Below, piece after piece: positions 26,157 to 38,516 of a stretch of 64,000 nucleotides of DNA. How positions within the stretch are numbered: position 1 is the stretch's first letter; every line of letters starts with the position of its first letter. A model generated the notes under the pieces. That model saw only the letters and a program-made list of their open reading frames with translations. It had not been told where the DNA came from and ran no database searches. The stretch is taken from the NCBI GenBank assembly GCA_013397455.1, contig VYZB01000524.1, forward strand, positions 62,001-126,000, written 5' to 3'. Made by a program: the position numbers and the translations under genes. Source of the DNA: Crotophaga sulcirostris. Lineage: Eukaryota; Chordata; Aves; Cuculiformes; Crotophagidae.

Positions 26157-26272
26157 TAGAAGTAATATTAAGAAAAATAGGTCCATGGAAGTTGAGGTCA
26201 CTTGCACTGGGAAGGGTGCAACTGCAAGTGACCTCAGCTTCCATGGTCCTATTTTTCTCAATATTACTTCTA
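26157..26272. repeat. Near-perfect 50-bp inverted repeat (long hairpin)
   Basis: The left arm, 26157-26206, begins tagaagtaatattaagaaaa and ends gaggtcacttgca. The right arm, 26223-26272, is its reverse complement except at three positions. A 16-nt loop separates them. In a + strand transcript, which is NRG2-sense, the stem would have 47 Watson-Crick pairs, one G-U pair and two mismatches (A-C, U-U). It lies in the first intron and does not resemble CR1. It could be a microRNA-like precursor, a palindromic element or an inverted duplication. Confidence 0.9.
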
Positions 26273-27749
26273 GCTCTTCTACTGGTAGACTTCCAGGGGT
26301 AAGCCTGCCCTCCTGAATCTGCAGTGCTGCTGTTGTTGCTTAGGACTTTCCTAAGCTGCATTTCGGGGAATTGCTCCTTGCTGTGGTCAAGCTTATCCAT
26401 CCTACTTGCTGCTGATGGGTGGGAGAGCAAGCAGGGGTGGCAAAGAAATGTTGTACAGTGGAAATAGGTAGCTAACAGCTTTCAAACCCACCTCTGTCCA
26501 CATAGCATGTGTTTGTTTGGTTGTTTGAATTATTAGTGCCTCAGGAGAGGTTCCCTTGTCTATCCTATATTTAGAAAATGTGGGCAGGCCATGCAATTTT
26601 AAAAACAAGCCTGAAGTTAGCAGGGCCGTTGCTCATTTCATGTGTTGTAACGTTTTGTGTTGGTAATGTTTTGAGTCAGTATTTGAAAGAGATGGCATGA
26701 GTCACAGCTCTAGATTTTGTATGAGCTTAGATAGGTGTCTTGTTCATTTTGGGAGGTTAGAAAGGAAGAAAGAAGCAGTAGTGATCTGAAGCCCTGCCAA
26801 CAGTCTTGGTATTATTGCCACAACTGTGATAATTTGGCATTTTCCATAAAACCCCAGGTGGTGTACTTGCTTGATTTTCTGAAAATCTCCAGTTTCTCTT
26901 ATCCTCTGTAATCACAGGGCAAAGCCGGGCAGTGTGTCTTTTCTGGGGCCTAAACATTCACAATATTACAGATAACAACAAGTCTCAAATGCATCTCTAG
27001 ATGAACAGCTTGTTAGATTTAATCCAATATCACCATTTTTGAGAAGAGGCCCAGTTCATGTGTTCCAGCTGAGCTGAGCTGTGTGTGGCATCTGTCTGTC
27101 CTCTCCTCCTTCTTCCCTTTGTGGTCTTTATTGCAGGTTGGAAGAGACACTGAGTGTGTCTGCTATGTATTCGCTGTTTTCTCACACTGATGGAGAACAA
27201 CGCATCTCTGAGCCTGCCCCAGCTCTTCTGCCACGTGCAGGCTTAGCAGCCTCCTCACTGTAACACTTGGGGCCTGGAAATGTCTTGGGTGCTTCCCCCA
27301 GCAGGGGCATTTTTCTGCATTGAAGCCTCAGGGCTTGTCTGCACAGCGAGGCTCTTGCAAAACATGTTTGGCCAAGGGTGTGAATTTAAAGGGGAAGAAC
27401 TGTTCCACAACAGGTTCCTGCCTTAAGCACTCTTATTTTGCAGAAAGAGGAATGGTGGTGTTACTGTGCTGCCAGCTGGACTTTGTTGAACAACTGCACT
27501 TGATCTGAGCAGCCAAAGGTTCTTGTGGCAGCTCTGTTCTGAGCTGGCCTTAGATTCTCGATGCTGGCTCCAGTTAGCACTGGGGAGGGGGTGGCAGAGA
27601 GGAGGCTGCTGTCCTCAGGCTCCCTGCTTACCCAGAAAAGGGGGACCACTTCAGAGCAGAGCCCACCTTAGGGGTTCTTTGCCCTCCGGATGAGCCACCT
27701 TGAACAGAGAGGCTGTGCAGACCAACCCGAGTTGACAGTCTCTCTTTCT

Positions 27750-27788
27750 CAGGTTTGGACTTGGATTAGCTGCTCGAGTCCAAACCTG
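27750..27788. repeat. 12-bp perfect inverted repeat
   Basis: The arms caggtttggact and agtccaaacctg are separated by 15 nt. No adjacent gene end or T-run suggests a function. Confidence 0.7.
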
Positions 27789-28077
27789 TCAGAGCAACCT
27801 GGGAATCAACTTGATGAATTACCCTAAGTCAGCAGCCTTTCTGGGCTGCACTCGCAGCCCACGTGAGCTGGCTGAGTAGCTGGGGCAGCACGCTGTGGGA
27901 GTTGCGCGTAGGGATGGTACTTTGCTTTGTAGACTGCAAAATTTGTCCTCACCTCATCCTAGCTGTCATCTGTGGTCCTCACGTGCCAGAGCATGAAGCT
28001 TCCTAATGCCTTCTCCTCAATCCACCCCTCCAGCAGTGTCTCAGCTCCACCATGTCAGATCTGAGATGCTGGGCAAA

Positions 28078-28222
28078 TCATAGAATCGTAGAATGGTTTG
28101 GATTGGAAGGGACCTTAAAGCCCATTCAGTTCCACTCCCTTGCCATGGGCAGGGACACCTCCCACTGGTTGAGGGTGCTCAAAACCTCATCCAACCTGGC
28201 CTTGAACACCTCCAGGGATGGG
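28078..28222 (-). mobile_element. CR1 LINE fragment, 3' end
   Basis: Antisense terminus from tcatagaatcgtagaatggt to cacctccagggatgggac. Truncated at about 145 bp. Confidence 0.9.
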
Positions 28223-29936
28223 ACATTTATTGGGAGCTGACTGTGGTCCATGGGTAGGCTGAGCTTGCTGAGCTAGTGTCAGAGGTGTGGTGATGGTCCC
28301 CTGCCCAGCTCCTGGTGTGGATGGAGGTCCTGTGCCCTGGTCACACTGGTGCAAGGCTGCTCGTTCCTTCCATGTGAAGCATTACTTTGGCTCTTGCAAG
28401 GATGGCATGTGAATAGGGAAGGACCTTTGCATTTGAGAGTGGGAGAAGAGACCCAGGAGAGGATTGAAACCTGAGGTCTCTGAAAGGAGAAGGGACATGG
28501 TGACAGTACAGAAAGTCATGTAAATGGAGCACTCTTTCTTTATGTCTCTGCTGAGGCCAAAGGTGGAAGCCCAGACATCCTACACTGCTCCTGGCTGGTT
28601 TTCACTCAGTACACCAGTATCCCCTGGAAGTTGTTGTCACAGTAGTCACTGAGGGCAAGAACACAGCAGGGCTGGCAGAAAGGGAGATACATTTATATGA
28701 AGCAAAGACATGCTGTCAACTGGATTGGATTGACTAGGGTAAAAATGCACACAGGGTTTAGAAGCCTCTGGGCATCAGGGCAGAAAACCAGCTCTGTCCT
28801 TGAAAGAATGCGGAAGGCTTCCCTGCTGGGAAGTTATTCAAAAGGAGCAAGCGATGCTCGCTGCCATGAAGTGGAGGTCCATGTCCAGTAAGCAGCATGG
28901 TCTGACCCAACGTGGCAGCCTCTCCACAGCACAGTGGTCTCTTCTGGCTGCTTTCTTTGCCTGTCCCGAATCCCCATGTGTCACTGGAGCCTTCCCCTCT
29001 TCTTCACTGCTGAAGTTGCCCTCCTAATGGAGTTGGCTGCTTTAGGACTCATCAGGGCTGAAATTATTTATTCCTCAGCCATTTAGTGCAAATGAACCTT
29101 TGGATGTGTTTCAAAAGCCATCTTCTCTTGACCTAAGTTCAGCTCAATGTTTTAGCAGCATCATCTTTCCATAACAATTTAGAGGAATTCTGGGACAGTA
29201 AGGTTTATGTTGGTAAAGAGCCCTTGCTGACCAGGATTGCCCTCTCAAAGCTACCTGGTTATTCAGAGGACCACTGAGTGAGCCAGGAATTACAAACCAA
29301 CTACCCCAGAAAAATGGGATGGCTTGTTTGCTCTGGGTGTCTGATAAAAGTCCAAAATATATGTATGAAAGCAGGTAATGACTTGCCAACACTTAAACTG
29401 CAGTAAAGTCTCCTGATAGAGCCCTAGCACCTCAAATTAATTCCAGTTGGTAGGGACAGGAGAGCATCGCATGGGCTGAAAACTGGGTGGGGAGGACTAT
29501 GAACAATGGATTAGGATAAACAACAGTGTGTCAAATTGTCAGGGGAGTGAAGGAGAGCACAGTGTTGGGAGCTAAAGTCTTGCCAATTGCTGTCCTTCAT
29601 GGTGAGCTGAGCGTAGTTAACCTCTGGTGTGTTTCCCTGGGGCTCCTGCAGCAACTAAGGGGGTCTTTGAGTGGGCTTGGTCAGTTGGATCTGTTCATCT
29701 TCAGTTACCTGGGGAAAGGTTTTCAGAATATCCTTCCCATGGCAGGGCTGGTGTGTAATCCTGCCTGAGGTGTCCGGTTAGCTTTTCTTCATGTTCACAG
29801 AGACACTCCCAGTTAATTAGCTGATTTTTGACCAGACATTTATTTACCACCAAATTACAAAGGGAAGGGTGCAAGTTGAAAAATGGGATGAAAAGCATAA
29901 TAGGGTAGGGTGTGCTGGACTAGGATGTTCAGTTCT

Positions 29937-30384
29937 CATAGAATCTTAGGCTACTTTGGGTTGGAAGGGGCCTTTGCAGGTCATCCAATCCCACTCCCCC
30001 TGCAGGAGCAGAGATGCCTTTAACCAGTTCAGGTTGCTCAGAGCCCCATCCAACCTGGCCTTGAACACCTCCAGGGATGGGGACTCCACTGACTCTCTGG
30101 ACAACCTGTGCCAGTGCCTCACCGCCCTCATTGTAAAAAATTGTCTTCCTTATATCCACTGTAAGTCTGCCCTTCCTTAGTCTAAAACCATTCCCCCTCG
30201 TCCTGTCACAACAGGCCTTGCTAAAAAGCCCTCCTCAGCTTTCCTGCAGCCCCTTTCAGCACCGGAGGCTGCTCTGAGGTCTCCCTGGAGCCTTCTCTTC
30301 TCCAGGCTCAACAACCCCAACTCTCTCAGCTTTTCCTCATAGGAGGAGTGCTCCAGCCCTCGAATCATCTTCGTGATCATCTCC
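29937..30384 (-). mobile_element. CR1 LINE fragment, older subfamily, 3' end plus ORF2 C-terminus
   Basis: Antisense copy with catagaatcttaggctactt and ctgcaggagcagagatgcct in place of the more common ccatgggcagggacacc, marking a different CR1 subfamily. It continues into ccttctcttctccaggctca and the ORF2 C-terminal block. The ORF is fragmented. Confidence 0.88.
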
Positions 30385-32480
30385 TGATGCCCTGAATTTG
30401 GGTGAGACCCAGTTAATCACTGGTGTGGGTCCTTGCTCAGAGGCACATTGTAAAAGCCGATCTGGGATGGATCTGTACGTGTACGGGGGTCCCGTAACTG
30501 CAAACAGCAGCATCCAGGTGAGCAGAAAAGCTTTCCTCTCCTGGTTTTTCTGACTTGACCTCGATGTAGAGTAACTGCCACTGTAGAGACAGGGCATGAG
30601 AGTGAAGATCAGGCATCTTTCATGGAGAGTAAGTACAAGGGGAAGCTCAGCTTCTACATCCTCCAGCCAGGGTGAATGTGACCAGAGATCAACACGGCCT
30701 CAAAGCAGCACTGAAGTATTTCTGAGCTGTATGTGGTGGTGGAGCTTCTGATGCACCATCCCAAACTGGCAGGAAACCAGGAAAGCAGCACCAATGTGTG
30801 GTGTCTGCGCCTGTCTCAAAGGAAGGTTTGGGCCCTTCCAATTTCATGAAGACAAGGCTGCCTGGAGCTTCAGTGGGATGTGGGAGGCAGTCAGCATCTC
30901 CAGAAATGAAAGGAGAATGAGGCTGGGGCTTATGAATAATGGTCAAGGTTTTCAACATCATTGGTTTTGTAAAGAAAAGAAAAACACATGGATCTTACAG
31001 CCAAGGTGAACTGAGACAGGAAGGGCGAAAATGAGTGATTTGGATTATTTGTGCTTGGTGGCAGCTGGCACAGTCAAGGAGAACAAAACAGAAAGAAGGG
31101 GCAGTGTAAAGAAGACAAAAGGTGAGGCAGGCTACATCTTTGAGGGTAGATGGAAGATCTCAAAAGAGCCTCACAGGTCTCACTAGCTGATAACATGGTT
31201 GGATTCTCTGCCACCTGCTAACAAGTGTGTCCTTGTACCAGTAGCCTTTCTCTCAGGGATCCTGGCCCACTTCCCAGAATGGATCTAGTGTTGTGTGTTG
31301 GAGAGGTTGTGTGGTTGGGATCAGGTGTATCCTTGAAGTCAGCCAGACCCTGTGGCACTCTGGGATGTAGTGTAGATGTGTAGTATGAGGTTGTTCGTGT
31401 GTCTGCATCCTGTTGAGTTGGATGGATGTTGCAGTGCTGATCCCACCTCAGGGCAGGGATGTGATCTGCTCAACTTGTGAAGGTTTCTTCCAGGCTTATT
31501 CTTGTAATCCTGTGGTTTGTTGTCCCTCTGAACCTCATCTTTTGGACTTTCCAGGTTGGTTCTGTAGACAATGAAGACAGTAGAGGTCTATCCAGGCCTT
31601 TCCAGAGTAGCTCCTCTGCACCACCACACATTCTACATGTTTATCAGAAAGTCACACACACAGGATATTTAGACTGAATTTTTCCTATGGAAATGTTCCC
31701 CATCAGAAGAGATCCCGCTGTTTCCATCAGGATTTCCATACTGTGTTTCAGACCCCTTTTGGGGGTTCCTAGGTCGTTGCATTTCACTGCATGGAGCTAT
31801 TCAAGGACTGCTTGGGGAGATGGTGAAGGGGAGGAGCAGAGAATGCAGAAGTGGAGGAGCAGCTCTGGAGGAATTTTGGAGTGTCTTGGCAGACAGTCTT
31901 CTTATTTCTTGTCTAATTCAGCTGCTTCCTTGCCTTTCCCTGTCAGTCTTATATGGAGCTGAAAACCATCCATGCTTATAATGCAAGATGAATCCCACAT
32001 TTTGCCCTGTCTTTTCTCAGGTCTTCCTTGGGTCCAAAACCCCTCCTGCTTGTTGTCACTGCTGCTTAAAATTGGCATTTGTGGTGACATCCAGAGGTCC
32101 TGGCTGCAGCATTATTTCCCCTGCTATTCAAAGCACAAAGTCATAACAAGAGACAGTCCCTGCCCTGAATGTATTAAGTGGGATCTTTGAGAGAGGGAAT
32201 GGCAGTGCGGAGAAGGGATGTGAATTGTCCCACTTTACGCAATGTTTCTGGGATAAAACCCAGCACTATTAATAGCTTTTGTTCAACAGCCATCTTTTGT
32301 TTGGAACTCTGTTTTTCACCTTAAGTTGTTTGTGCTGTGCAGGAACTGTTGATCACTTTGTCATCTGCTGGTCCAAAAAGCCCCTATCCACTCTGAAATT
32401 GGAATAGTCTTTCTGTTAGGGCCACCACGCTGTTGCCTGTTGTCTTTTCTTCATCCACATTTCGCTGCTGCAGCACTGGA

Positions 32481-32725
32481 TTTAAACTGAAAGAGGGGAG
32501 ATTGAGATGAGATCTTAGGGAGAAATGTTTTGCTGTGAAGATGGGGAGGCCCTGGCCCAGGTTGCCCAGAGCAGTGGTGGCTGCTCCATCCCTGGAGGTG
32601 TTCCAGGCCAGGTTGGATGGGGCTTTGAGCCCCCTGATCCAGTGGGAGGTGTCCCTGCCCATGGCAGAGAGTGGAACTGGATGGGCTTTGAGGTCCCTTC
32701 CATCCCAAATCATTCTATGATTCTG
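32481..32725 (+). mobile_element. CR1 LINE fragment, 3' end
   Basis: Sense copy: tttaaactgaaagaggggag, ggcccaggttgcccagagca, ccatccctggaggtgttcca, ggtcccttccatcccaaatc, then attctatgattctgg. Confidence 0.92.
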
Positions 32726-34537
32726 GAATTCTGTCGTCATTCGGCTTTTGGTTTAGTTGCTTGTATTCTGTAATATCTCCTAGAAAATGACTCGTGTTGC
32801 TCCTTCCTTTGCCGCCCTTCCCTTAATCCTTCAGTGTAGTAGCTGGGCAACCAGCGAGGCTTTGCTCACATCAAAAACTCCAATTTGCTTTACTTTCTCT
32901 CTCACTTGCCTGGGAATATTCTATAAACTGAACTTTCTACTGGAAATGTTTGTGGAAGCAGAAACTGTTGATTACATTTTAATGAAGAGTCACAGGAAGG
33001 AAATTTTAAAATTCTGGCTGTATGTTTGTGATAATCAGAACTCTGTCACTGCTGTCAGGGACTAGAATTGATGGAGGCCACAGCATCTCTTTAACCAAAT
33101 TGAGCCAGAGTTGCTTGATTTTCCTCTTTTTTTTTTTTTTTGAAACACAAACCACAAACAGCTCATTTACAATTTACAAGCCAAAAATTAGCCAGCATGG
33201 CTTTCCAGAGAATAGTTCTGAAGAATATTGCAATAAGCAAGATTCAAATATAAAAAGAGGGAAAATAAGGATAAAAAAATTAATCAGGAAGAGCTGACAT
33301 CCTTGATACTCCTGGCAGCTGTAAATCAGCCGGGATGGGGGACATTTCAGTGTGAGCCACCCATCGCTGTGCTCCAGTGGGGGTCCGGAGCTGCTCAGAA
33401 CAATGCTGGGAAGCCGCACTCTGGACAAGGCAGGAGACACGCTGTGTTAGTGTCTCCACTGGGCAGTGCCCAGAGTCCCAAATGGAATTTACAGCCTGCT
33501 GCTTCTCTGCAGCCCCCGGAGCAGGGCGGCCCCTTCTCGGCGGGACTCAGGCGCTCGCTCGGCTTGGGCAGTGTGGATGCTGCCGGTGCGGAGCACGGCT
33601 GGCCCTTCTCTGTGGGTCGTGTTCTCCTGGGCCCAGGGTCCTGCTGGCTCCACCAGAGAGGTCAACGTGTGGGAAGAGAGCAGAGCTCAGCTTGACACAG
33701 GCTGTCACTCCTGCAGTGGCAGGGACCCAGGGTGCTGGGAGAATATTATAGCATAGGACGGTAATCCCCACTCAGAGGCGTTTAGGCATGGACGTGTCTG
33801 GCTACCCTGAAAAAGCTGTCTCAGGGATGATCTTCATTTTCTTTCCTTTTCCTGTGTCTGGATGAAAACCAGACCTGCGGTCACTGTCTGAGGTTCTTTT
33901 GGTACTGATGCTTTAAAATATTTCTTGAACTAACAGAGAAACTTGTAATCTTTCTAATATAACATTACAGAGAACAAACAAGTCCTTTAATACAAGCCCC
34001 AGGGTCTCTTGTGGGGAGATCCCGATAAAAACACTGCTTTCTGTTTTGGAAATACCCTCTGGTGGATTTGTCAGAACCCTACCAGAGACAATAGCGAACT
34101 TTCAGAGTAAGAAGAGACATGGAAAAAATGTAATTAAGACTACAAGTGGTTGGCTTTTGTCATGGAATACTAGGGAATATGATTTTATAGGTTAAAAGTT
34201 AAAAATCCTCTGCCACAATGTGAGAGACTGCTGATCAATGTTGTGTGGCCAGACACCGAAGTCCTTTGTTCTTTGAATGCCTACTTTGTGCAGTGTTTCC
34301 ACCTGGTCCTGAAGGAAACACCAGGACATCATCTGGCCCAGGGCTTCCCAGGAGGTCAAAATGTCCAAAACCTGTTGTAAGTTGGGATGCCGCATCTGCC
34401 CCTCTCTTGACTTTTGCCTGACCTGAATTAACATCTCCATCACTGATCCCACATTTTGCTGTTTTTTTCCCTGCTTGCTGATGTTAAGCATGTTTAAAGA
34501 GGCTTGTCAAAAGGGCTTGCCCCTCACCTGTGAGTCA

Positions 34538-34631
34538 ACCTGATCTGATTAAAGATGTCCCTGCTCCTCCTGAGGGGCTGGACTAGATGACCTGTAGATG
34601 TCGCTTCCAACCCAAAGCATTCTGTGGTTCT
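34538..34631 (+). mobile_element. CR1 LINE fragment, extreme 3' end
   Basis: A short sense tail: ggggctggactagatgacct, gtcgcttccaacccaaagca and ttctgtggttct. It is the final UTR only. Confidence 0.7.
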
Positions 34632-34854
34632 AAGTCTGCTGGGCAGGGAAGCAGGCAGATTCTGGGCTGGGATTTTGCCACTGTGGGCTGGGCTTGAACA
34701 GTCCTGCCTGAGTTTGAACAGTGAGGTGCTGTGGATGGTGCTGTGTCTTTGTGGTCTTCCTGCCCTCATATCTCATATCTCAGTGATTTACCACCTCTGG
34801 GGTCTTCATTCTACTTAAATACTGAGAGACGTCCATATGTGCTGTGCTAAGAGT

Positions 34855-34936
34855 TTTTTTCTCGTCCTTTTTTTTTTTATTTTTATATTTTTTATTTTTA
34901 TTATGATTATTATTTTTTTATTTTTATATTTTTTTG
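34855..34936. repeat. T-rich low-complexity tract next to a CR1 5' end
   Basis: About 80 bp of long T runs with interspersed A/G, including tttttattatgattattatt, lying directly before a 5'-truncated sense CR1 copy. Confidence 0.8.
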
Positions 34937-35370
34937 GTGAAAGGGCTGGAGCACAAGCCCTACGAGGAGCGACTGAGGGAGCTGGGGCTGTTTAGTCTGG
35001 AGAAGAGGAGGCTCAGGGGTGACCTTATTGCTCTCTACAACTACCTAAAAGGAGGTTGTAGTCAAGCGGGCGTTGGTTTCTTCTCACAGGTGACCAGTGA
35101 CAGAACTAGAGGGCACGGACTTAAACTTTGTCAGGGGAGGTTTAGACTTGATGTTAGGAAGAAGTTCTTCACTGAAAGGGTGATTGGCCACTGGAATGCG
35201 CTGCCCAGGGAGGTGGTGGAGTCGCCGACCCTGGATGTGTTTAAGGGAAGACTGGATGAGGCACTGAGTGCCATGGTTTAGGTGATGAGATGGTGTTAGT
35301 GTTGGCTTATAGGTTGGACTTGATGATCTCAGAGGTCTCTTCCAACCTGGTTATACTGTGATACTGTGAT
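34937..35370 (+). mobile_element. CR1 LINE fragment with intact ORF2 C-terminus, ATACTGTG-type
   Basis: This copy has an open frame from its truncated start to the ORF2 stop at about 35281. The product begins [18 protein letters not shown], has [18 protein letters not shown] late and ends DEALSAMV. Tail: gatgatctcagaggtctctt and two ATACTGTG octamers. It lacks the endonuclease and reverse transcriptase parts, so it cannot move itself. The open frame and low divergence suggest a fairly recent insertion. Confidence 0.92.
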
Positions 35371-35730
35371 CCCTAACTTTGATGGGCATGAGTCAGGGCT
35401 GAGCAGAGAGAAAGACTCACCTGGGAAACCTTAAGCTTCACGCAAAGGCTCAGTCACATCTATCAGCTTGTAGTGGCCGATTTATCTGCGAGACTTGGTG
35501 CCTGATGTCTGGGGTGGTTCTGTACCCATGGCCTTGCAGCAGCTCTTGTATTTGTAAGTTTTCCTGCCATGCTCCCACCAGTCCAGGATGGTGTTTCTTC
35601 TGTCCTGTCATCATTAAAATAATTGCGGTGCCCCTTTAACCCTTTACTCCCACAATGTTTTAAACAAACACTCCTGTGGCTGGTAGAGCTTTGAAACAGC
35701 AAATAGGGGTTTTTTTAAGACCTATAAGGG

Positions 35731-35914
35731 CGATGAGGCCCTGGCACAGGTTGCCCAGAGAAGTGGTGGCTGCCCCATCCCTGGAGGTGCTCAAGGCCAG
35801 GTTGGATGGGGCTTTGAGCCCCCTGATCCAGTGGGAGGTGTCCCTGCCCATGGCAGGGGTTTGGAACTGGATGTGCTCTGAGGTCTTTTTCAACCCAAAC
35901 CATTCTGTGATTCC
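35731..35914 (+). mobile_element. CR1 LINE fragment, 3' end
   Basis: Sense tail: ggcacaggttgcccagagaa, ccatccctggaggtgctcaa, ccctgatccagtgggaggtg, caacccaaaccattctgtga. Confidence 0.9.
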
Positions 35915-37375
35915 ACAGATATTCTGTTAATGGTCATTTTACACCAGAAAACCTTTTCCCATAACCTGAAACATGGTCTTGAGCTTTGCCATGACCTAAG
36001 GGGTCTGTATATGTTTTAATGTGCAGATTTCATGATAAACTTTTAATGAAACAAGTTTTTTTTGATAACTTAGGTTGTTTTGCCTCCTGGGGTGAGTGTT
36101 ACATTTTCCTTTGATGATTGAAAGATGAAGAATGCCACCTAGGTCTTTACCGGGGAAAAACGGCAAGTAATTTGTGCTTAGTGTTCAGTGGCTGAACCAA
36201 AGAATTAATGTGTTTTAAAGGTTTGGATCCTCTGGATAATTTGTTTGTTGGCTGGGTCCTGACTGGCAGTCCACAGCGTATGGGTGGGCCATTTTTCTGC
36301 TCATTGTGAAGATCGAGATAAAGCTATGTTTTATGAATTGCTGTTTCCAAGGTCATCTGGAATTTGAGCAGTTCATAAAATATATCTTTGTTCAAGATAT
36401 ATTTGATTATATAAAATACGACCCCAGAATCAATTGGGTACAAACAAGATCTTGCCTTTAGGGGTGAAAACACATTGTTAGAGGCATGAAGAGCAGAAAT
36501 TGTCACTGTTGTCTTTGTGTGGCTATTGTTTTTGGTTTTAATAGGAACAGAATGAATGACATTTTTCCACCAGACTACTTATGCTCAACTATACCTCCAG
36601 GACAACTTCCTGGCCAAAAATATTCAAAACAAACAAACACAATAGCAATTCTACTCCAATTACATTGTTTGCAAACCAGCTAGTGTTCATAGAGTACTAG
36701 GTTTGGCAAATTGAAGCACTTCAGTCCTGGATTTTAATATTGGATGTTTGTATTTGAATTACTTGTAGCTACTGTGCTATTCAGGTAAGCATTGGAGTGG
36801 CTGTGTGTGTGGACACCACCAGCATTTCTGCCCAATCTGTGACAAAAGAGTCCTCTAGGAGTCTAAACAATTTGGGTGAAACGTCTGGGTGTTGGGAAGA
36901 CAACCTTGCACAGTGACAAATGCTCATTGATTTCAGTGGAGCTGAGATTTCAGCCTAGGGCTCTGGACCAAATCATATCCCAATTTCCAAACTTTCACTT
37001 GAAAGAATAACAAAATTAAGTGCGGGAAAGAAAAAGATAGAGGAGGAGGAATTTATCAGTTGCCTTTTTATATAAATGGAGCCAGTATTTGTAAGAGGAA
37101 AGTGAATTTGCTGGCTGTGTGGCACCTTCTCCTTTGGTTTGAGCTGCCAGAGGGATCCTGTAGAGCAAACCTGGATTGGCATTGTAGTCCTTTCTCCTTC
37201 CTGAGACAGAGGGCTACAGAAACACGGTTAAGGGAAAAGAACTTGTATGGTAGGGATGCTATGAGACATAGTGTATGTTGGGAAGAATAATGCAGTCTTT
37301 CTGGCTTAGGCAAGGTTTCCAAGCTTCATTCCACCCCCCCCAGGTCTGCTGAGCTCAGTCTTTTCAGCATCTTCA

Positions 37376-37627
37376 ACTCAAGTTTCGTCAGGGAAAGTTT
37401 AGGCTTGATATTAGGAAAAAGTTCTTCACTGAAAGGGTGATCGGCCATTGGCATGCGCTGCCTGGGGAGGTGGTGGAGTTACCAACCCTGGAGGTGTTTA
37501 AGAGGAGATTGGATGAGGCACTCAGTGCTGTGGTTTAGATGATGAGTTGGTGTTAGTGTTGGGTTATAGGTTGGACTTGATGGTCTCAGAGGTCCTTTCC
37601 AACTTTGTGATACTGTGATACTGTGAT
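37376..37627 (+). mobile_element. CR1 LINE fragment, ATACTGTG-type 3' end
   Basis: Sense copy: ggcttgatattaggaaaaag, cttcactgaaagggtgatcg, ggtggtggagttaccaaccc, then two ATACTGTG octamers. Confidence 0.9.
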
Positions 37628-38305
37628 CTTCACGCTTCCAGTCATCTGTGTCCTCCTCACATCGCTATCTGTGAGTCAGCTGGGTGGATGCCCTCAGCAG
37701 GCCCTATAGGACCTGGAGGAGTGGCTCCTGCGTTGTCATACCAAGTGTTTCCAGTTATCAAAGTGGGACTCTTCCCAGGAACACAGCATATGCCTCTGCC
37801 TGCTGCTGCCATACATCTGCGGGAAGGGCACAGCAGCATGGTGCATGCCAGGCACAGAGCACATCTTCCATGGACATCTTACACATCCTTGGCCATCTTT
37901 GCTTTACTAACCCTTGCTGAAGCCTATGACTTTGCAGTTACTGCAGAGGTAGACTCGTGGAGAGTGAAGGCAAGGTGTAAACACCCAGCATGAGACACAT
38001 CATCTAGTGCTGCCTCTGTGGAGCCCCTGCCATCACAGATCCAGTAAGAGAAATATGGTTGTGTGCTAATTAAAAGGCCTAATAGTGGCCACAGCAGAAT
38101 GCTGCCCCTTGGAAATTGCAGTTTGACTTTGTGGTTTACCTGCCACGTAGCCCTGCCCAGACTGCAGAGATCGGAGTGAGCTGCTGCAGTGTGCGAAGAC
38201 ACCAACAGTCGTGAGAATGTCTGATTGTCCTTTCTTGAATAAACTGGAAATATAAGTTCCCTGAAGCATAAAGCATGTTAGAGATATTGTGTTATATTTT
38301 ATATT

Positions 38306-38516
38306 CATAGAATCACGGAATCATGGAATGGTTTGGGTTGGAAGGGACCTCAAAGTCCATCCAGTTCCACTCTCTGCCATGGGCAGGGACACCTCCCACT
38401 GGATCAGGAGACTCAAAGCCCCATCCAGCCTGGCCTGGAACACCTCCAGGGATGGGGCAGCCACCACTGCTCTGGGCAGCCTGGGCCAGGGCCTTCCCAC
38501 CCTCACAGTAAACATT
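38306..38516 (-). mobile_element. CR1 LINE fragment, 3' end
   Basis: Antisense terminus starting with catagaatcacggaatcatg (octamer repeats), then ggaagggacctcaaagtcca and cacctccagggatggggcag. Confidence 0.92.

Noticed and set aside
34934..35281. 115-codon ORF as a host gene
   Set aside because: It is the C-terminal remnant of CR1 ORF2 ([18 protein letters not shown]...), not a host gene.
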